64,000 nucleotides of DNA from Tetradesmus obliquus. Taxonomy: Eukaryota > Chlorophyta > Chlorophyceae > Sphaeropleales > Scenedesmaceae. The position numbers and the translations under genes are program-made. Below the pieces are notes generated by a model that saw nothing but the letters and a program-made list of their open reading frames with translations, was not told where the DNA came from and ran no database searches. The stretch covers positions 2,046,001-2,110,000 of the forward strand of contig CP126203.1 in the NCBI GenBank assembly GCA_030272155.1, in the 5' to 3' direction. Every line of letters starts with the position of its first letter. Within the stretch, counting starts at the first letter, position 1. This document shows, piece by piece, positions 1-12,048 of the stretch.

Positions 1-3000
1 CGCCTCAGGCTGCCAATTTGTCTACCAGCAACTGCTGAGTAAGGCACACACCTCAACCTGCTGTGCTGCTTCATCCAGCCACGCCTGCTTCTGCAGCTAC
101 TGCTATATGAATCGCTAGCTACATGCAGCATATAACCTCACGCACCTGCTGCTGCAGCTGCTGCAGTGCGCGTGGCTCCAGCACCGCCAGCACCTGCAGC
201 AGCGGCCTCACGCGCAGCATGACGCCGTGCAGCTTGGCACGGTCCGGCGGGGACACCTTGCTCCACCCTGGCAGCACAGAATACAGCAGGAGAAGGAGAA
301 ATGCTTTGTCAGTCAGCCGGCGGCAGCAGGCTTGCTACACCCTGACAGCACACACAGCACAGCAAAAAAGAAAAGCAGCAGCAGCAAAGCAAAAGAAGAC
401 AGCACGAGAAATGCATTGTTTTTGAACTGGGTGCAGAGCCACCAAAAAACAGTATGCACAACAGTGTTTGCCTAGACATGTTTGCCAGCCTGCGGGCAGT
501 CATGCTGCCCACTGGAAAGCAAGTAATGATGATCTGTTAGCGGTAGATGTCCCACTGTCGGCATGCCTGCTGCTGCCCTGCATGGCCCCGCCCATGAGCT
601 GCAAGGAGCGCACCCATCAGACAGCATATTAAATCATAAAGAACTATATTCAACACAGTTTGCGCCACTCACTTTCGCTGTGCCTGGCACCAGCCTCCAT
701 GGCCTCTCCCATGAGCTGCAAACAGTGCACCCACTTGAGAGAAAGTGAAGCCAGACAGCAAAACACAACCTTTATCTTGGGTCACTCACTGTCGCTGTGC
801 CTGGCACCGGCCTCCATGGCCTCTCCCACGAGCTGCAGCCAGTGCACCCACTTGATTGCAGTTTAAACATGAAAGAAACTAAGCACATCATTTGCGCGAC
901 TCACTGTCACTGTGCCTGGCACCGGCCTCCATGGCCTCTCCCATGAGCTGCCCCACCAGCCCAGTGATGAAGCCCACAGCAGCACCCACAAAGCTGCGGC
1001 CAAGGTTGAGAATTGAGAGCAGCAGCAGCAGCGTCAGTAACAGAACATGCCATGCGGGGAGCAGCGTGCAGAGGACAGCCTTTGAAAGAAAGTTAAATCA
1101 TGACATGCATCGTACGCTGCAAGCACCTTCAAACTGGACCGGTAGCACCCACCACTGTTGCAGGAATACCTGTGCCCGCACAATGTGCTGCAGTTGCAGA
1201 CGGCTTTCTCTTTTTGAATTCCACAAAAAGCGCAAATAACATAAACTGGAGCAGGTGTTAATCTACCCTATCCTCACCAATGCTGCCCCCTAGATTTGGG
1301 TAGAACCACCCAAACCGCTGCTCACCGTGAGGCCAGCTGGTGCAGGCGCGCCTGTGCCTCCTTGCCCCCCCGCCATCTGAGTCAGCAGCGGGTTGAGGCC
1401 GCTGCAGCAAAACCTTGAACTCAACCCTAACGGGCTGGTGCTCAGCCTCCCCAACTTCTGTCCAAATTCGCTGCTGACCTGTCCTCAAAGCAGCTCACAG
1501 CAACACACGCTGCTGCAAAGAACCCCTGACAGCTCAAACTCTTCTCTTTCGCAAGCTCACCGTGAGGCCAGCTGGTGTAGCCGTGCCTGTGCCTCCTTCA
1601 CCACCCGCATCTGAGTCAGCAGTGGGTTGAGGCTGTCAGGGGCGCCGCCTGCCAGCCAGGTGCGCTTGGCATGCAGCTGCCAGGCAGCAGACACAGCAGG
1701 GGCAAGCCTGCAGCAGCAGCAACAGCAGCAGTGATAAGAGCCAATAGAGCCTGCAGCAGACACCACAAAGCACAGCATCCGCTTGATCTCAGCCGTCGCG
1801 TCTCCCTGCCCAAGGCAGCATAGCTTAAGCCCTAAAACCTCCAACCCTGACCTTAAAGCCCTGGCTTCAAACCCTTCCGCCCACCGGTCGAGCTTCAGGT
1901 CTGGCGCCTCCAGGGCAGCTGTCAGGTTCCCATAAACGCCCAGGCCCCCCAGCAGCTGCTGCAGCAGCCGCAGCAGCATCTCTAAACACTTGAAGCTCTG
2001 CCCCACAACCCTACATGTTACAAAAAATCTGAAACCCCGCACCTGTCCAGCTTGAGGTCTGGTGCTTCCAGGGCAGCTGTCAGGTTCCTGTCAACGCCCA
2101 GGCCCCCCAGCAGCTGCTCCAGCAGCCTCACCAGCATCTCTAGCACCTCAACCCCAAACCATAAACCCTACATGACACATAACATGTTACAAAAGATCTG
2201 AACCCCGCACCTGTCCAGCTTGAGGTCTGGTGCTTCCAGGGCAGCTGTCAGGTTCCTGTCAACGCCCAGGCCCCCCAGCAGCTGCTGCAGCAGGCCTCAT
2301 CCGCATTTCTAAACACTTGATGCTCTCCCCGAAACCCTACATGTTACAAATAATTTGAACTCCGCACCTGTCCAGCTTGAGGTCTGGTGCTTCTAGTGCT
2401 GCTGTGAGGTTCCTGTCAACGCCCAGGCCCCCCAGCAGCTGCTCCAGCAGCCTGCTGAGTGCTGTGTTGTGCCTTGCTTGGCGCTCCAGGCTGTTGTTGC
2501 TGGCCTCGATTGCTTCTATATCATCACGCATGTGGCGCAACTTGAAGTCAAAGACCTGCGGCACAGAACGGAGCAAAACCAAGTGAATCAAACATGGTGG
2601 TGGACTGGCCACCACCAGTCAAGTGCCTGCGGCAGGTGAGGTGCAGGGAAGCAGAAAATCAGGGTGATTGAGTGCTCCAGGCTGTCGTTGCTGGCCTCAA
2701 TGGCTGCTATGTCGTCACGCATGTGGTGCAGCTTGAAGTCAAAAACCTGCGGCGGCACAAAGCATGGCCAGGGTTGATCTGCAGCACATGAACCAGCTGC
2801 TGTTGCTGGCTCATTTGCTACTATGCCATCGCGCATGTGGCACAGCTTGAAGTCATAGACCTGGCAGCCGGTTCAAAGTCAACTGTCAGAAGCACACACC
2901 CACAACTCACAATCTCAGCATCACACCTGCAGGCTCTGGTCCAGGTCATCGAGCACCCGCCTGCAGCTGCCACTCAAACCTGACCTTGCAGAAGATGCAA

Positions 3001-4250
3001 GCATCAACAGCTGTATTCACACCTGCAGGCTCTGGTGCAGGTCATTAAGCACCGCCTTCCCCCCACGTACACGCACACACACACGCACACGCACACGCAC
3101 ACGCACACACCTTCATCCCCCCCCCCCCCCCCCCCCCCACGCCCCCCCCCCCCCCCCACACACATGCACGCACTTCTTTCCACACACCTGCAGGCTCTGG
3201 TCCAGGTCATCAAGCACAGCCTGCAGCTGACTTTGGATCACGCCCATTGAACAGCAGTAGACAGCAGTAAACAACATAACCAGCGTGACATAATCAACAA
3301 AGCACACCTGCAGGCTCTGGTCCAGGTCGTCAAGCACAGCCTGCGTGTGCCGCAGCTGCCCCAGCACGCCCTCCACAGCAGGCCCACAGCCCAGCAGCGC
3401 AGCAACATTGGCAGCCTCCAGCGCGGCAGCCTCCTCCTGCAGGGGCGAAACAGCAAGACAGTAAAACACATAGAAACTGGCCATCAGCGCTGTCAGGCCC
3501 AGCGCTGCCCTGCTTTGAATAAGCCCCGTGTACCTGCACATGATTGCCAAGGCAACAGTCAGGCACAAACAACAACAGCACAGCCGCAGCTGCCCCAGCA
3601 CGCCCTCCACAGCAGGGCCACAGCCCAGCAGCGCGGCAACATTGGCAGCCTCCAGCGCGGCTGCCTCCTCCTGCAATATGGCAACAGACAATTCAGCGAG
3701 CAGGGTAACATGCAGGATCAAACGATAAGACACTGTGGGAGCAAGGAAGTAACAGACACGGCATAGTAGGAGCTCGGCAGCCGCCTCCTGCAGCAATTTC
3801 AAACAGACCACCACCCAGACATGCAGGAGCCTGCAGCACTGCAGGGCCTGCTGCATGCGCGCCTAAACAGTCACAGTGCAGAGCATCACGGCACAATATG
3901 ATAACAACCAGCACATACTTGCAGCGCTGCTGCGAAGGCGTCCGCCTCCCCCAGGCCCATGTCACAGCTGGCATCGGCCATCTAACCTGAAGATCCGGGT
4001 TCGATGCCCGGCCGCCTCACTCCGTGGTGAGGGTAACAAACATGGTGTTTTGTGCCATATCTGCCGCACAACAGGGTCACAACCGCTTGGCTGGCCAAAA
4101 CCAAAACGCCCACCTGCAGTGCTGCCGCAGAAGCGTCCGCATCTCCCAGGCCCATGTCGAAGCTGGCCAGCAGCTCCGTGAGGTCTGCCTGCCCTGCCCT
4201 GCCCAGCAACAACCCCGCCATCATGCAACCGCTGCTGCGCAGGCCTCCTA

Positions 4251-4290
<40 letters not shown>

Positions 4291-5793
4291 GCCCTGAAGC
4301 GTGATGAACCCTGGTCACCCTGCTAAATTGTCCCCAGAAAACCCCAAAAAAACCCCACCTGCAGCGCTGCTGCGAAGGCATCTGCCTCCCCCAGACCCAT
4401 GTCGAAGCTGGCCAGCAGCTCCGTGAGGTCAGCCGCCTCCTTGGCTGACATCAGCACGTCAGCAGCACTGCTGTCCTCGGGCGAGCGCCCCACCTGCGTC
4501 AAGCGTAAGACACAGCAGCAAGCAGGGGCACGCATGGAGAGATTGAGGTCAGCCGCCTCCTTGGCTGACATCAGCACATCAGCAGCAGATGAGTCCTCCG
4601 GCGAGCGCCCAACCTGCGGCAAACAGAAAGAGTGTTAGGGTTTTTGCTTGCTTGGGCATGCACAAATGTGGTGGTGCGTATGCTTGGTGCGCATCAGCGA
4701 ATCAGCAGCAGATGAGTTCTCGGGCGAGCGCCCCACCTGTGGAAAGCATGAATGTATTGTATATAGATGATATTGACAAGTTGCAGAGTTTGCACACATT
4801 GCACGTGGATACATATCATACACTTGGCGCGAATCAGTACATCAGGTGCACCGTCTCCCAATCCCTCCGTGCCACTGCCCCTCTCTGCCCTTCTCTTCCC
4901 AGCAGCAGCAGCGCACCAGTACTGCGCCGGCGTCACAACTTCCAGCGCAGATTAGGACAGCCCTGCGGTGACTTCCTCCTTGTGGCTGGCCCACCAAGCC
5001 AAACATGGCACACCCAACACACACAAGCTATGGAACCCCGCTCAACAAGCACACACATTTCTCCCGTCCCTTTCTGCCTTCCCCTCTCCCTCACACCCCG
5101 ATTACACAACCGCTACAACCCTGCCTCACCAATATTGCGCCTGGCGTCACAACTTTATAGCGCAAACGATGACAGCCCCGCAGTGACCTCCTCCTTGTGG
5201 CTGGCCCACCAGGCGCGCAATGCCAAACATGCCACACTCAAAAGACACACACGTGCTGCAGCTCCATCCCAATCAGACACTCTGTTTTCTGCTGTTCCTC
5301 CCCCTGTCACACCTCGCGCTGCCTTTGTATGTTCTTTTCCCCCAAAACACGCACCAGTATAGCTCCTGGAGTGACCACCTCCAGCGCAAAAGATGACAGG
5401 CCTGCAGTGACCTCCTCCTTGTGGCTGGCCCACCAGGCGTCCAGCCGCTCCATGGTTACACCAGCAATGCTCGGCAGCACCGCATCCTGGTGCCTGCAGC
5501 AGCAGCAGCAGCAGCAGCGGCAACAGGAACAATATGTGTGTGATTAACTGCCAGTGTTTGTCGCTGGCCCACCAGGCATCCAGCCGCCCCATCGTCACAC
5601 CAGCAGTGCTCGGCAGCACAGCATCCTGGTGCCTGCAGCAGCAGCAGCAGCAGCAGCAGCAGGGGCAGCAGCAGCAGCGGAGGCAGGAACAATATGTGTG
5701 TGAATACATGCGAGTGTTGTCGCTGGCCCACCGGGCAACCTCCCGCTCCAAGGTCACACCAGCAATGCTCGGCAGCACAGCATCCTGGTGCCT

Positions 5794-5837
<44 letters not shown>

Positions 5838-5971
5838 GGCAGCAGCAGCAGCGGAGGCAGGAACAATATGTGTGTGAATACATGCGAGTGTTGTCGCTGG
5901 CCCACCGGGCAACCTCCCGCTCCAAGGTCACACCAGAGATGCTGGGCAGCACAGCATCCTGGTGCCTGCAC

Positions 5972-6032
<61 letters not shown>

Positions 6033-7386
6033 CATGTCAATATGTGACTGACACCACAACACAACAGCAGGAATGTTTGAACGACAGTCTGCACGCTGCA
6101 GCAACACGCAGCATCACCCTAACATAACACAATAACACCTGATACATAACACATGTCATGTGGTGCGTACCGCAGCAGCTGCACCGCCAGGCTGGCGAAG
6201 AACATGGCAGTGTGGCCGTCAGGCAGCAGGTACTGCGCACGGTGCTCCGGCTGCGCATGGTGGCTGGCGCATCGCAGCTCCAGCACCTGAGCCAGCAGCA
6301 GCAGCAGCAGGAGACACAACCAACTGGTGACGAGCTGCATTAGCAAATGTTCAGACATCTATTGAACATACACCTCAACCTGCTGCCAGCCTGCAGACAC
6401 GTCATTCGAAACCCATCAACTGTAGTTCCAGATCACCCCACCTGCCGTCGCAGCGCTGCATCTCCGCCTGCCACTTGGCCCAGCAGGGCCGCCTCCGACC
6501 TATCTGCGGCCCTGCCTGGAGCACAGATAACATCCACAGCCCTGACACGGCAACCCCTATGCCCCACAACAGGGTCAAGGACACATGGCCCCATGTGTCC
6601 AGTGGCCGCAGCGTTAGTCTTGTCAGCCGCGTTACGACAGCATTACAAAATTTTCACCCTCCCACCTGCTGCCGCCGCAGCGCTGCATCGCCTGCCCCCT
6701 GGCCCATCAGCGCTGCCTCACTCCTGCCTGAGGCTCTGCCCGGGGAGCTGAGGCGCATGTCGTGCAGGCTCTTCAGGGGGTAGCTTTTGCGCAGCTGCAG
6801 ATGGTAACAGGCACAGGCACGAAAGCAGCACGTGTACATGTCATCTTGCTACATTGAATGAAGCGACAAGGTGACTGTGACGTACCCCTGTCTGCCACAA
6901 GGTGCGCGCCTGATGCACGTCCTTCAAACCAACTTGCTGCACAAATCACTGCACAACCGTATGTTGCATCACTCATGTTATAGCCAGCGCACCTCGAGCC
7001 GTGGGTTGCCCCCTCCATCATCGCTGCTGCTGCGGGTGCCGCCCTGGCCCAGCAGCAGCGGCCGCGCAAAGTGCAGCCAGTACTACGCACACCAATCCAC
7101 TGACCATCGCAGAACACTGCGGCCTATCACTAGCGCGTCCGCACAAGCAGAACGTCCTCGACTGCGTGATGTGCTGTGCACGTCCACTGCGCAAAGCAAA
7201 TGTCACGTGAACGCACCTCGAGGCGTGGGTTGCCGCCGCCGTCATCGCTGCTGCTGCGGGTGCCGCCCTGGCCCAGCAGCAGCGGCCGCGCAAAGTGCAG
7301 CGCCGCCTGGAAGCCCCTGTCTGCCAGGCTGCGCTTCACTGTGAAAATGAGCACCACGCTGCGCAGGGCTTCGCGCGCAAAGGCCT

Positions 7387-7432
<46 letters not shown>

Positions 7433-8636
7433 GGTATTCAGCACCTTGAAGCGCAGCGCGTCATGTGCAAAACACCCGCAGCAGCAGCAGCAGCAGCGCA
7501 ACCTGCGTGGCATAAATACTTGCAGCATGTTCAAGTGCAGTGCCGCCTGGAAGCCGCGGTCAGCCAGGCTGCGCTTCACCGTGAACATGAGCACCACGCT
7601 GCGCAGCGTCTCGCCCGCAAACGCCCGCAGCAGCGGCAAGGCCAAATAACTCAGGCATTGCATATGCCATTGCATATGCTGATAGGCACACTGAACACTG
7701 CAGGCTGTGTCAGCTGCACTGCGCCCGTCACCAGCCACAGCCTGCTGCTGCTGCACTTTGGTGCGCACTACATGCTATGCAGTCTGCTGGTGGCAGTCCG
7801 CAGCTATCAACCTGCTGCCAGCTGCGGCTCTCTCTCTCCTCTCCTCCGTGTGTGGCAGGCTAATTGCACTGTTGGACATATGACCAGCTGCCTGCTGCGG
7901 CGCTCTTTCTGCTCACCTTGCCGCCAAGTGCTTTGAGCAGCTGTGCGCCTGTTGACTCCGATGAGTGGGACACCTTGTGAGCCTGCAGGACAGCATGGTT
8001 CACGCCCCGCCAAATACAACAATATACAGTGGGTTGGCATGTTGGACTAGTTGCAGCACAGGGCATGCCTCGCTATGCGGCGCTGATGTGTGATTCAGAT
8101 GCTTGGCATGCTGCAGCCATTGCCGATTTGACCCATCTGCTTGGCATGCTGCAGCCATTGCCGATTTGACCCATCTGCTTGGCATGCTGCAGCCATTGCC
8201 GATTTGACCCATCTGCTTGGCATGCTGCAGCCATTGCCGATTTGACCCATCTGCTTGGCATGCTGCAGCCATTGCATAGGTGATTAAGGCTTTGAAAGCC
8301 TAGCACCCATCTGGCCCACAGGCAAGACAGCAGCTCGGAGCACTTCACCCGCTGATGCAATGCAGCAACACACCATACGCCTACTCCTCAATGACATGTT
8401 GCAGGTGTTGAATGCTGCATAGCTGCATAGTGCTGCACAGGGCCCAGGCAATGGCAGTGGCAGTGCACCTGCATACTGAGCATCAACTGCTCAATTAGGC
8501 ACTACACCGCTGTATGCTGCCTGCTGCTGCACGGGCCTACCTCGAAGGCAGCAACAACGATGGATTCACTGTCAGCAAAGAGCTCCTCCACGCGAGCAAG
8601 CAGCTGAGCAGCACTCCTGTGCGTGTCTTGGTCCAT
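1..8636 (-). CDS. SEC3: Exocyst complex subunit SEC3 (EXOC1), N-terminal part, gene continues beyond left edge
   Basis: SEC3 is the exocyst subunit that helps tether secretory vesicles to the plasma membrane. Twelve exons can be read: 8636-8541, 7982-7917, 7384-7217, 6794-6666, 6286-6171, 5493-5355, 4493-4359, 3436-3308, 2555-2368, 1707-1561, 993-905 and 267-146. They sum to 508 codons with every phase matching. Exons 3-5 fall in the N-terminal PH-like region (KSYPLKSLHDM). Exon 7 has ELLASFDMGLGEADAF, exon 8 ALEAANVAALL, and exon 9 FDFKLRHMRDDIEAIEASNN. Exon 10 carries LLTQMRVVKEAQARL and exon 12 SPPDRAKLHGVMLRVRPLL. These follow, in order, the plant SEC3A protein as I know it. The start is the ATG at 8636, followed by a 32-codon exon with a clean donor. 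Nearly every exon is accompanied by partial copies in its flanking introns (separate entries). The C-terminal half should lie to the left of the window. Confidence 0.88.
555..855 (-). repeat. Three 3'-partial copies of SEC3 exon 11
   Basis: Segments near 783-855, 665-735 and 555-605 repeat the end of exon 11 (GEAMEAGARHSDS in translation). Two of them keep a GTGAGT donor and the leftmost has GTGGGA. All lie downstream of the full exon (905-993) in the sense direction. The leftmost copy is the most diverged. They read as intronic debris or as alternative exon ends. Confidence 0.8.
1325..1396 (-). repeat. 3'-partial copy of SEC3 exon 10
   Basis: Repeats the last third of exon 10 (LNPLLTQM...HQLAS) with its GTGAGC donor, downstream of the full exon. 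Small indels around an internal G run break its frame. Confidence 0.8.
1893..2861 (-). repeat. Partial copies of SEC3 exon 9 on both sides of the full exon
   Basis: The full exon is 2368-2555. Two 5'-half copies (about 2668-2749 and 2812-2861, beginning FDFKLHHMRDDIAAIE or a decayed form) lie upstream. Three 3'-half copies (about 2209-2294, 2044-2125 and 1893-1970, GNLTAALEAPDLKLD) lie downstream. The two nearer 3' copies are nearly identical to each other and keep the GTGCGG donor. The outer copies are more diverged. Confidence 0.85.
2926..3800 (-). repeat. Partial copies of SEC3 exon 8
   Basis: The full exon is 3308-3436. A near-complete 5' half is repeated at about 3589-3674, with a short remnant near 3778-3800, both upstream. 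The 3' end (AVLDDLDQSLQ then a GTGTG donor) recurs at about 3188-3232, 3021-3056 and 2926-2970, downstream. Confidence 0.8.
3066..3162 (+). repeat. (CA/CG)n tract followed by long poly-C runs in a SEC3 intron
   Basis: An alternating ACACGC tract is followed by two C runs of roughly 17-22 bases separated by ACG. On the sense strand of SEC3 these are G runs, so the intron RNA could form G-quadruplexes. It lies between 3'-partial copies of exon 8. Confidence 0.9.
3917..4855 (-). repeat. Partial copies of SEC3 exon 7
   Basis: The full exon is 4359-4493. 5'-half copies (VGRSPEDSSAADVLM) start at 4613 and 4736, with a faint remnant near 4820-4855. 3'-half copies (LLASFDMGLGDADA) lie at about 4113-4180 and 3917-3970. 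The last copy is cut at 3970/3971, where a tRNA-like sequence begins. Confidence 0.82.
3971..4019 (+). pseudogene. tRNA-Arg-like 3' half (anticodon arm, T arm, acceptor 3' strand)
   Basis: A perfect T arm is visible: stem 3995-3999 pairs with 4007-4011 around the loop TTCGATG. Before it are a 4-nt variable region and an anticodon arm (3974-3978 with 3986-3990, one mismatch) whose loop reads CATCTAA, giving a UCU (Arg) anticodon but A at position 33 where U is expected. After it come a 7-nt acceptor strand CCGCCTC and a discriminator A. The D arm and 5' acceptor strand are absent: bases left of 3971 belong to a SEC3 exon-7 copy. I read it as a truncated tRNA or the head of a tRNA-derived SINE. 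Confidence 0.6.
4920..5965 (-). repeat. Partial copies of SEC3 exon 6
   Basis: The full exon is 5355-5493. Three 5'-half copies (HQDAVLPS...) start at 5965, 5791 and 5632. Each follows a (CTG)n tract ending in an acceptor-like AG, but the outermost copy ends in GTGCAG after an extra GC. Two 3'-half copies (SHKEEVTAGLS...) lie at about 5150-5215 and 4920-5010. The three upstream copies share flanking intron sequence, so exon and intron were duplicated together. Confidence 0.82.
6441..6520 (-). repeat. 3'-partial copy of SEC3 exon 4
   Basis: Repeats the end of exon 4 (6666-6794), with the DAALRRQ-coding segment and a GTGGGG donor. It is noticeably diverged and lies downstream of the full exon. 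Confidence 0.7.
6991..7632 (-). repeat. Partial copies of SEC3 exon 3
   Basis: The full exon is 7217-7384. A 5'-half copy (LRSVVLMFTVKRSLADRGF) lies upstream at about 7530-7632. A 3'-half copy (ARPLLLGQGGTRSSSDD...LE with its GTGCGC donor) lies downstream at about 6991-7069. Together the two halves would make a second complete exon split around the real one. Confidence 0.85.
8101..8277 (+). repeat. 38-bp minisatellite in SEC3 intron 1
   Basis: Four and a half near-identical copies of a 38-bp unit beginning GCTTGGCATGCTGCAGCC, within the first SEC3 intron (7983-8540). The period is not a multiple of three, so the open frames across it are incidental. Confidence 0.95.
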
Positions 8637-10202
8637 GCTGCCTTGCTAGGTGCTGCTTCTGCTGCTGTCTAACTGCACGTCCTCCCAGCCCGAGCTGATT
8701 GCTTTACATACTGCACACTAGATCCTCCATTCAATCGTGATCGGTGCTATCAGGGGCCAAATCCAGTGGTAAGGCGATGTCTTAGGCAGGCAGCAACAGA
8801 TAGTGTTCGGGTACTGTGCTGCTTGATGCAATCAAATCCCAATGGCGATCGACGCGTCATTTAAGCTTCAAACGTACTTTTTCGTGTCACATTTATTGAA
8901 CGTCACGCAACGGCGGTTCTCGCTCCGTTTGGACCGGAGTCAAGTGAAGATGAGCAGTCAGGCAGTTGAGGTGGTTCACATGTGACAGCGTTTGAATGTG
9001 GCCGTCCCTGATCAACGTGCAACTTCGCCCCAGCTAATAGTTGGTTACTGCATAATATGTTACATGACCCAAATCACAACCAGCAGGGTTTTTTAGGGCG
9101 TTGTCCAGTGCTGGGGGGCGGTTTATCTGAGACTGAGACACCGAGTTAATGAAAACGGGCCTAACATCGCTTACCCGGGGTGGAGCAACTTGTACCCATT
9201 TGCCTCAATCGCTTACCGGGGTCAAGCGTGTGCCGCATGTTCCGAAAATTCGCTTGCTGCTCCCCCCCCCCCCTCGGAATTTTGTGCTTTGTGCAATGTT
9301 GTTTGCTTCATTATCTGCCTTGTAGAACACCACATCAACGGCTGTGGACGTCAGTGTAGCAGCAGTAGTAGCTAGCAGCAGCACCAGCAGCAGCACCAGC
9401 AGCAGCAGCTGTTGCAGCAGGGCAGCAGCAGCAGCAGCAGCTGTTGCAGCAAGGCAGCAGCAGCAGCAGCAGCAGGCTCTGCTTCTAATTGGGATAATAT
9501 GCAGCAGGCTGACGACGAGGCCGTCTTGCAGCTCAGTGCACGCAACGTGGCCAAGAGTGAGTTGCCTACCCCAGCAGAGCAACCCAATGCTCACATGCTC
9601 AACAAGAGGTCCAGTGACATTGAACGCTTGGTTCAAAACAAACCAGGTGCGACCAGTTACTGCTCCGTGGTGTGTGGTGTGTATGATTCAGGTTGGACGG
9701 TTGAATGTGGACACAAGTATGTCGGCTGCTGAGACACAACCGTCTGTTCTTCTGTTCTTACCTGCACAACTAGTCTAGAGCTTAGCTCTGTAGTACAGCA
9801 GATGTTTGCTGCTTGTGTTGCTTCTTGTAATCTCACCTCAGAGCACTCTTGTTGTCCTCACTTCATGATGCTGCACCGACAGTGTGTCTAGTGTGGTGTC
9901 AAGTGCACCTGATGCAGCCTGGGCCAGGCAGAGACACAATTGTGCAGCACACTACTGGACCCTTCCAAATGGTAATGACACGTAAAGAGAGCACGAATGA
10001 GTGCTGTGCTCACAGGACCGGGCCCGCAAACACGTGCCTGTGCATGCAGCACTGGCTGCTCCTGCAAACCCATGCTCCTGCTGCTCAACGCTTTGACTGC
10101 TACGAGCCATCAGTGTGACTGGGGGAGCCAAATCAGCTCCCCAACAGGCTATCCGTGTCCTTCAAAATTCGAAAAGATATTTGCATGGTGCTTTTCCACA
10201 TC
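8637..10202. other. Intergenic region between SEC3 and the Cys-rich gene
   Basis: Presumed SEC3 promoter side (8637-about 9150), followed by a CAG/CTG-rich stretch (9357-9480) and unique sequence. Open frames exist on both strands (9205-9636 -, 9344-9778 +) but consist largely of triplet-repeat translation and lack supporting splice structure. A 3' exon of the neighbouring minus-strand gene near 9888-10060 cannot be excluded. Confidence 0.5.
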
Positions 10203-10335
10203 AGCCTACAGCCCGCACAGCCCCCGAATACCCCCAACTTGCTGCTGCACCACCCGCACAGCAGCAGGCAGCCTGCCTGCCTGCCTCCAGGTCGAGCCCC
10301 TCCACCAGCTCAAGCAGCTGCTGCTTCCACCGCTG
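10203..10335 (-). repeat. 3'-terminal partial copy of the Cys-rich gene's last exon
   Basis: Repeats the end of the exon 10450-13563 (WKQQLLE.VEGLDL then VRVVQQQV and RGLCG followed by TAG), with a GGCA-repeat insertion that shifts the frame. Both the original and this copy end in the same in-frame TAG, which supports a real C terminus rather than a splice donor there. Confidence 0.75.
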
Positions 10336-10449
10336 CTGCTCAACCCTTTGAACTGCTGTAAGCATGTCACTGGCCGAGCCAACGGCTCCCCAACAGGCTA
10401 TCCGTGAACTTTCAGAAACACAAGAATCATGCATAGTGCTGTTGCAGGC

Positions 10450-11762
10450 CTACACCCCGCACAGCCCCCGCATCCCCTCCACTTGCTGCTGCACCACCCG
10501 CACAGCAGCAGGCAGGTCCAGCCCCTCCCCAAACTCAAGCAGCTGCTGCTTCCACACCCTCGCCATGCCCAACCTGTGCATGGCTGCTCGCCCAGCAGCA
10601 GCAGCAGCACTGCTGCTGCTGCTGTCACTGCTGCTGCTGCTGCTGTCTGGCCAGTGCAGCAGCAGCAGCGCAGTGCCTTGCACCAGGCCAGCTGCCAGCT
10701 GCAGCTTGAGATTGGTGATGCTGGTGGCCGCTGCTGTAGGCTCTGCTGCTACTGAAGGATCCGCTGCTGCTGCTGCTGCTGTCGCAGCTGCGACAGCGCT
10801 GGCAGGCTCTGCTGTGGCTGCAAGCTGTGCTGCTGCAGGCTGTGCTGCAAGTTGGGCTGCAGGCTCTGCTGCTGCTGCTGCTGCTGCTGCGGCAGCTGCT
10901 GCTGTGTCGGCGACGGCTGCCTCAGCAGCTGCCGGCTGCCAGCACTGCACCAGCAGCGCCAGCAGCAGCACACACGTGCCAGCAAGCACCTCACGCACAC
11001 TGCTGCTGCCGTTGCCTTGTGCTGCTGCTGCTGCTGCTGCTGCCGCGGCTCCTTGCAGCACCTCGCAGCCGGTCTGCTGCACCTCTGCCAGCCAACTGAA
11101 CAGCAGCAGATCCAGCAGCATGCAGCTGCCACCGCCGCTGCTGCCGCTCCTGCCAGCCGCCACACCTGTTACGTTGTCACTAACACTGTTACTTCCACCA
11201 CCATGTGACACCTGCGCCCCGCCAGGAGCCAGCTCTGCTGGCAGCGGCTGCAGCAGGCACTGCGCAAAGTCTTGCTTGCTGCTGCTGGCAGGAAGGCTCG
11301 ACAGTGCTGTGGCGATCTGTGACAGCATCTGCAGCCCCTGCCAATCCAGTTTGTTTTTACTAGCCTGCCAGCTTGCAGCCAGCTGCTGATGCCGGGCCAC
11401 GAGGTGCTGCAGCAGCTGCTGCAGGTGGGAGGCTGGCTGCAGCTGCATCGGCTGACTATAGAGCTGCGGCGCAGGAGCCGCAGCAGCGGAATTGCTAGGA
11501 CTAGGCCTGCTGTGCTTGCTACTTCTGTCTGTACCATTGCCTGCTGCTGCTGCTGCTGCTGCTTGGCTAGCATGTGAAACGCAGCCTTCTTGCAGTTCCG
11601 GCGTTGGTGGCTGCTGTAAACAGCCGCCCACCTGCTGCTGCTGCTGCTGCTGCAAGTGCTGTTGTGGCTGCTGCTGTGATGACCAGCCATGTGGCAGCTG
11701 CTGCTGATCATGTCGCTTCAACGCCGGCTGCCTTTCCACTACTCGCACAGGCTGCTGCTGCA

Positions 11763-11811
<49 letters not shown>

Positions 11812-12017
11812 GTGCTGGTGCTGTTGCTGCTGTCGCAGCTGCTGCTGTAGCTCCAGGTGCAGCTGCAGCTGTTGCTGCTGCCTCTGTGCACGTTTGTATT
11901 GCGTGTCTGCCTGCAATGCCTGCTGCTCTGCCCTGCTCACTGCTTCCTGCAAGCTGACAGCCAACAGCCCATCAGGACCCAGCAGCAGCCAGCCAGCAGC
12001 AGCAGACACTGCGCCAC

Positions 12018-12048
<31 letters not shown>

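Noticed and set aside
8000-8277. Repeat protein with unit NRQWLQHAKQMGQ
   Set aside because: It is a 38-bp minisatellite read through in shifting frames inside SEC3 intron 1. The period is not a multiple of three.
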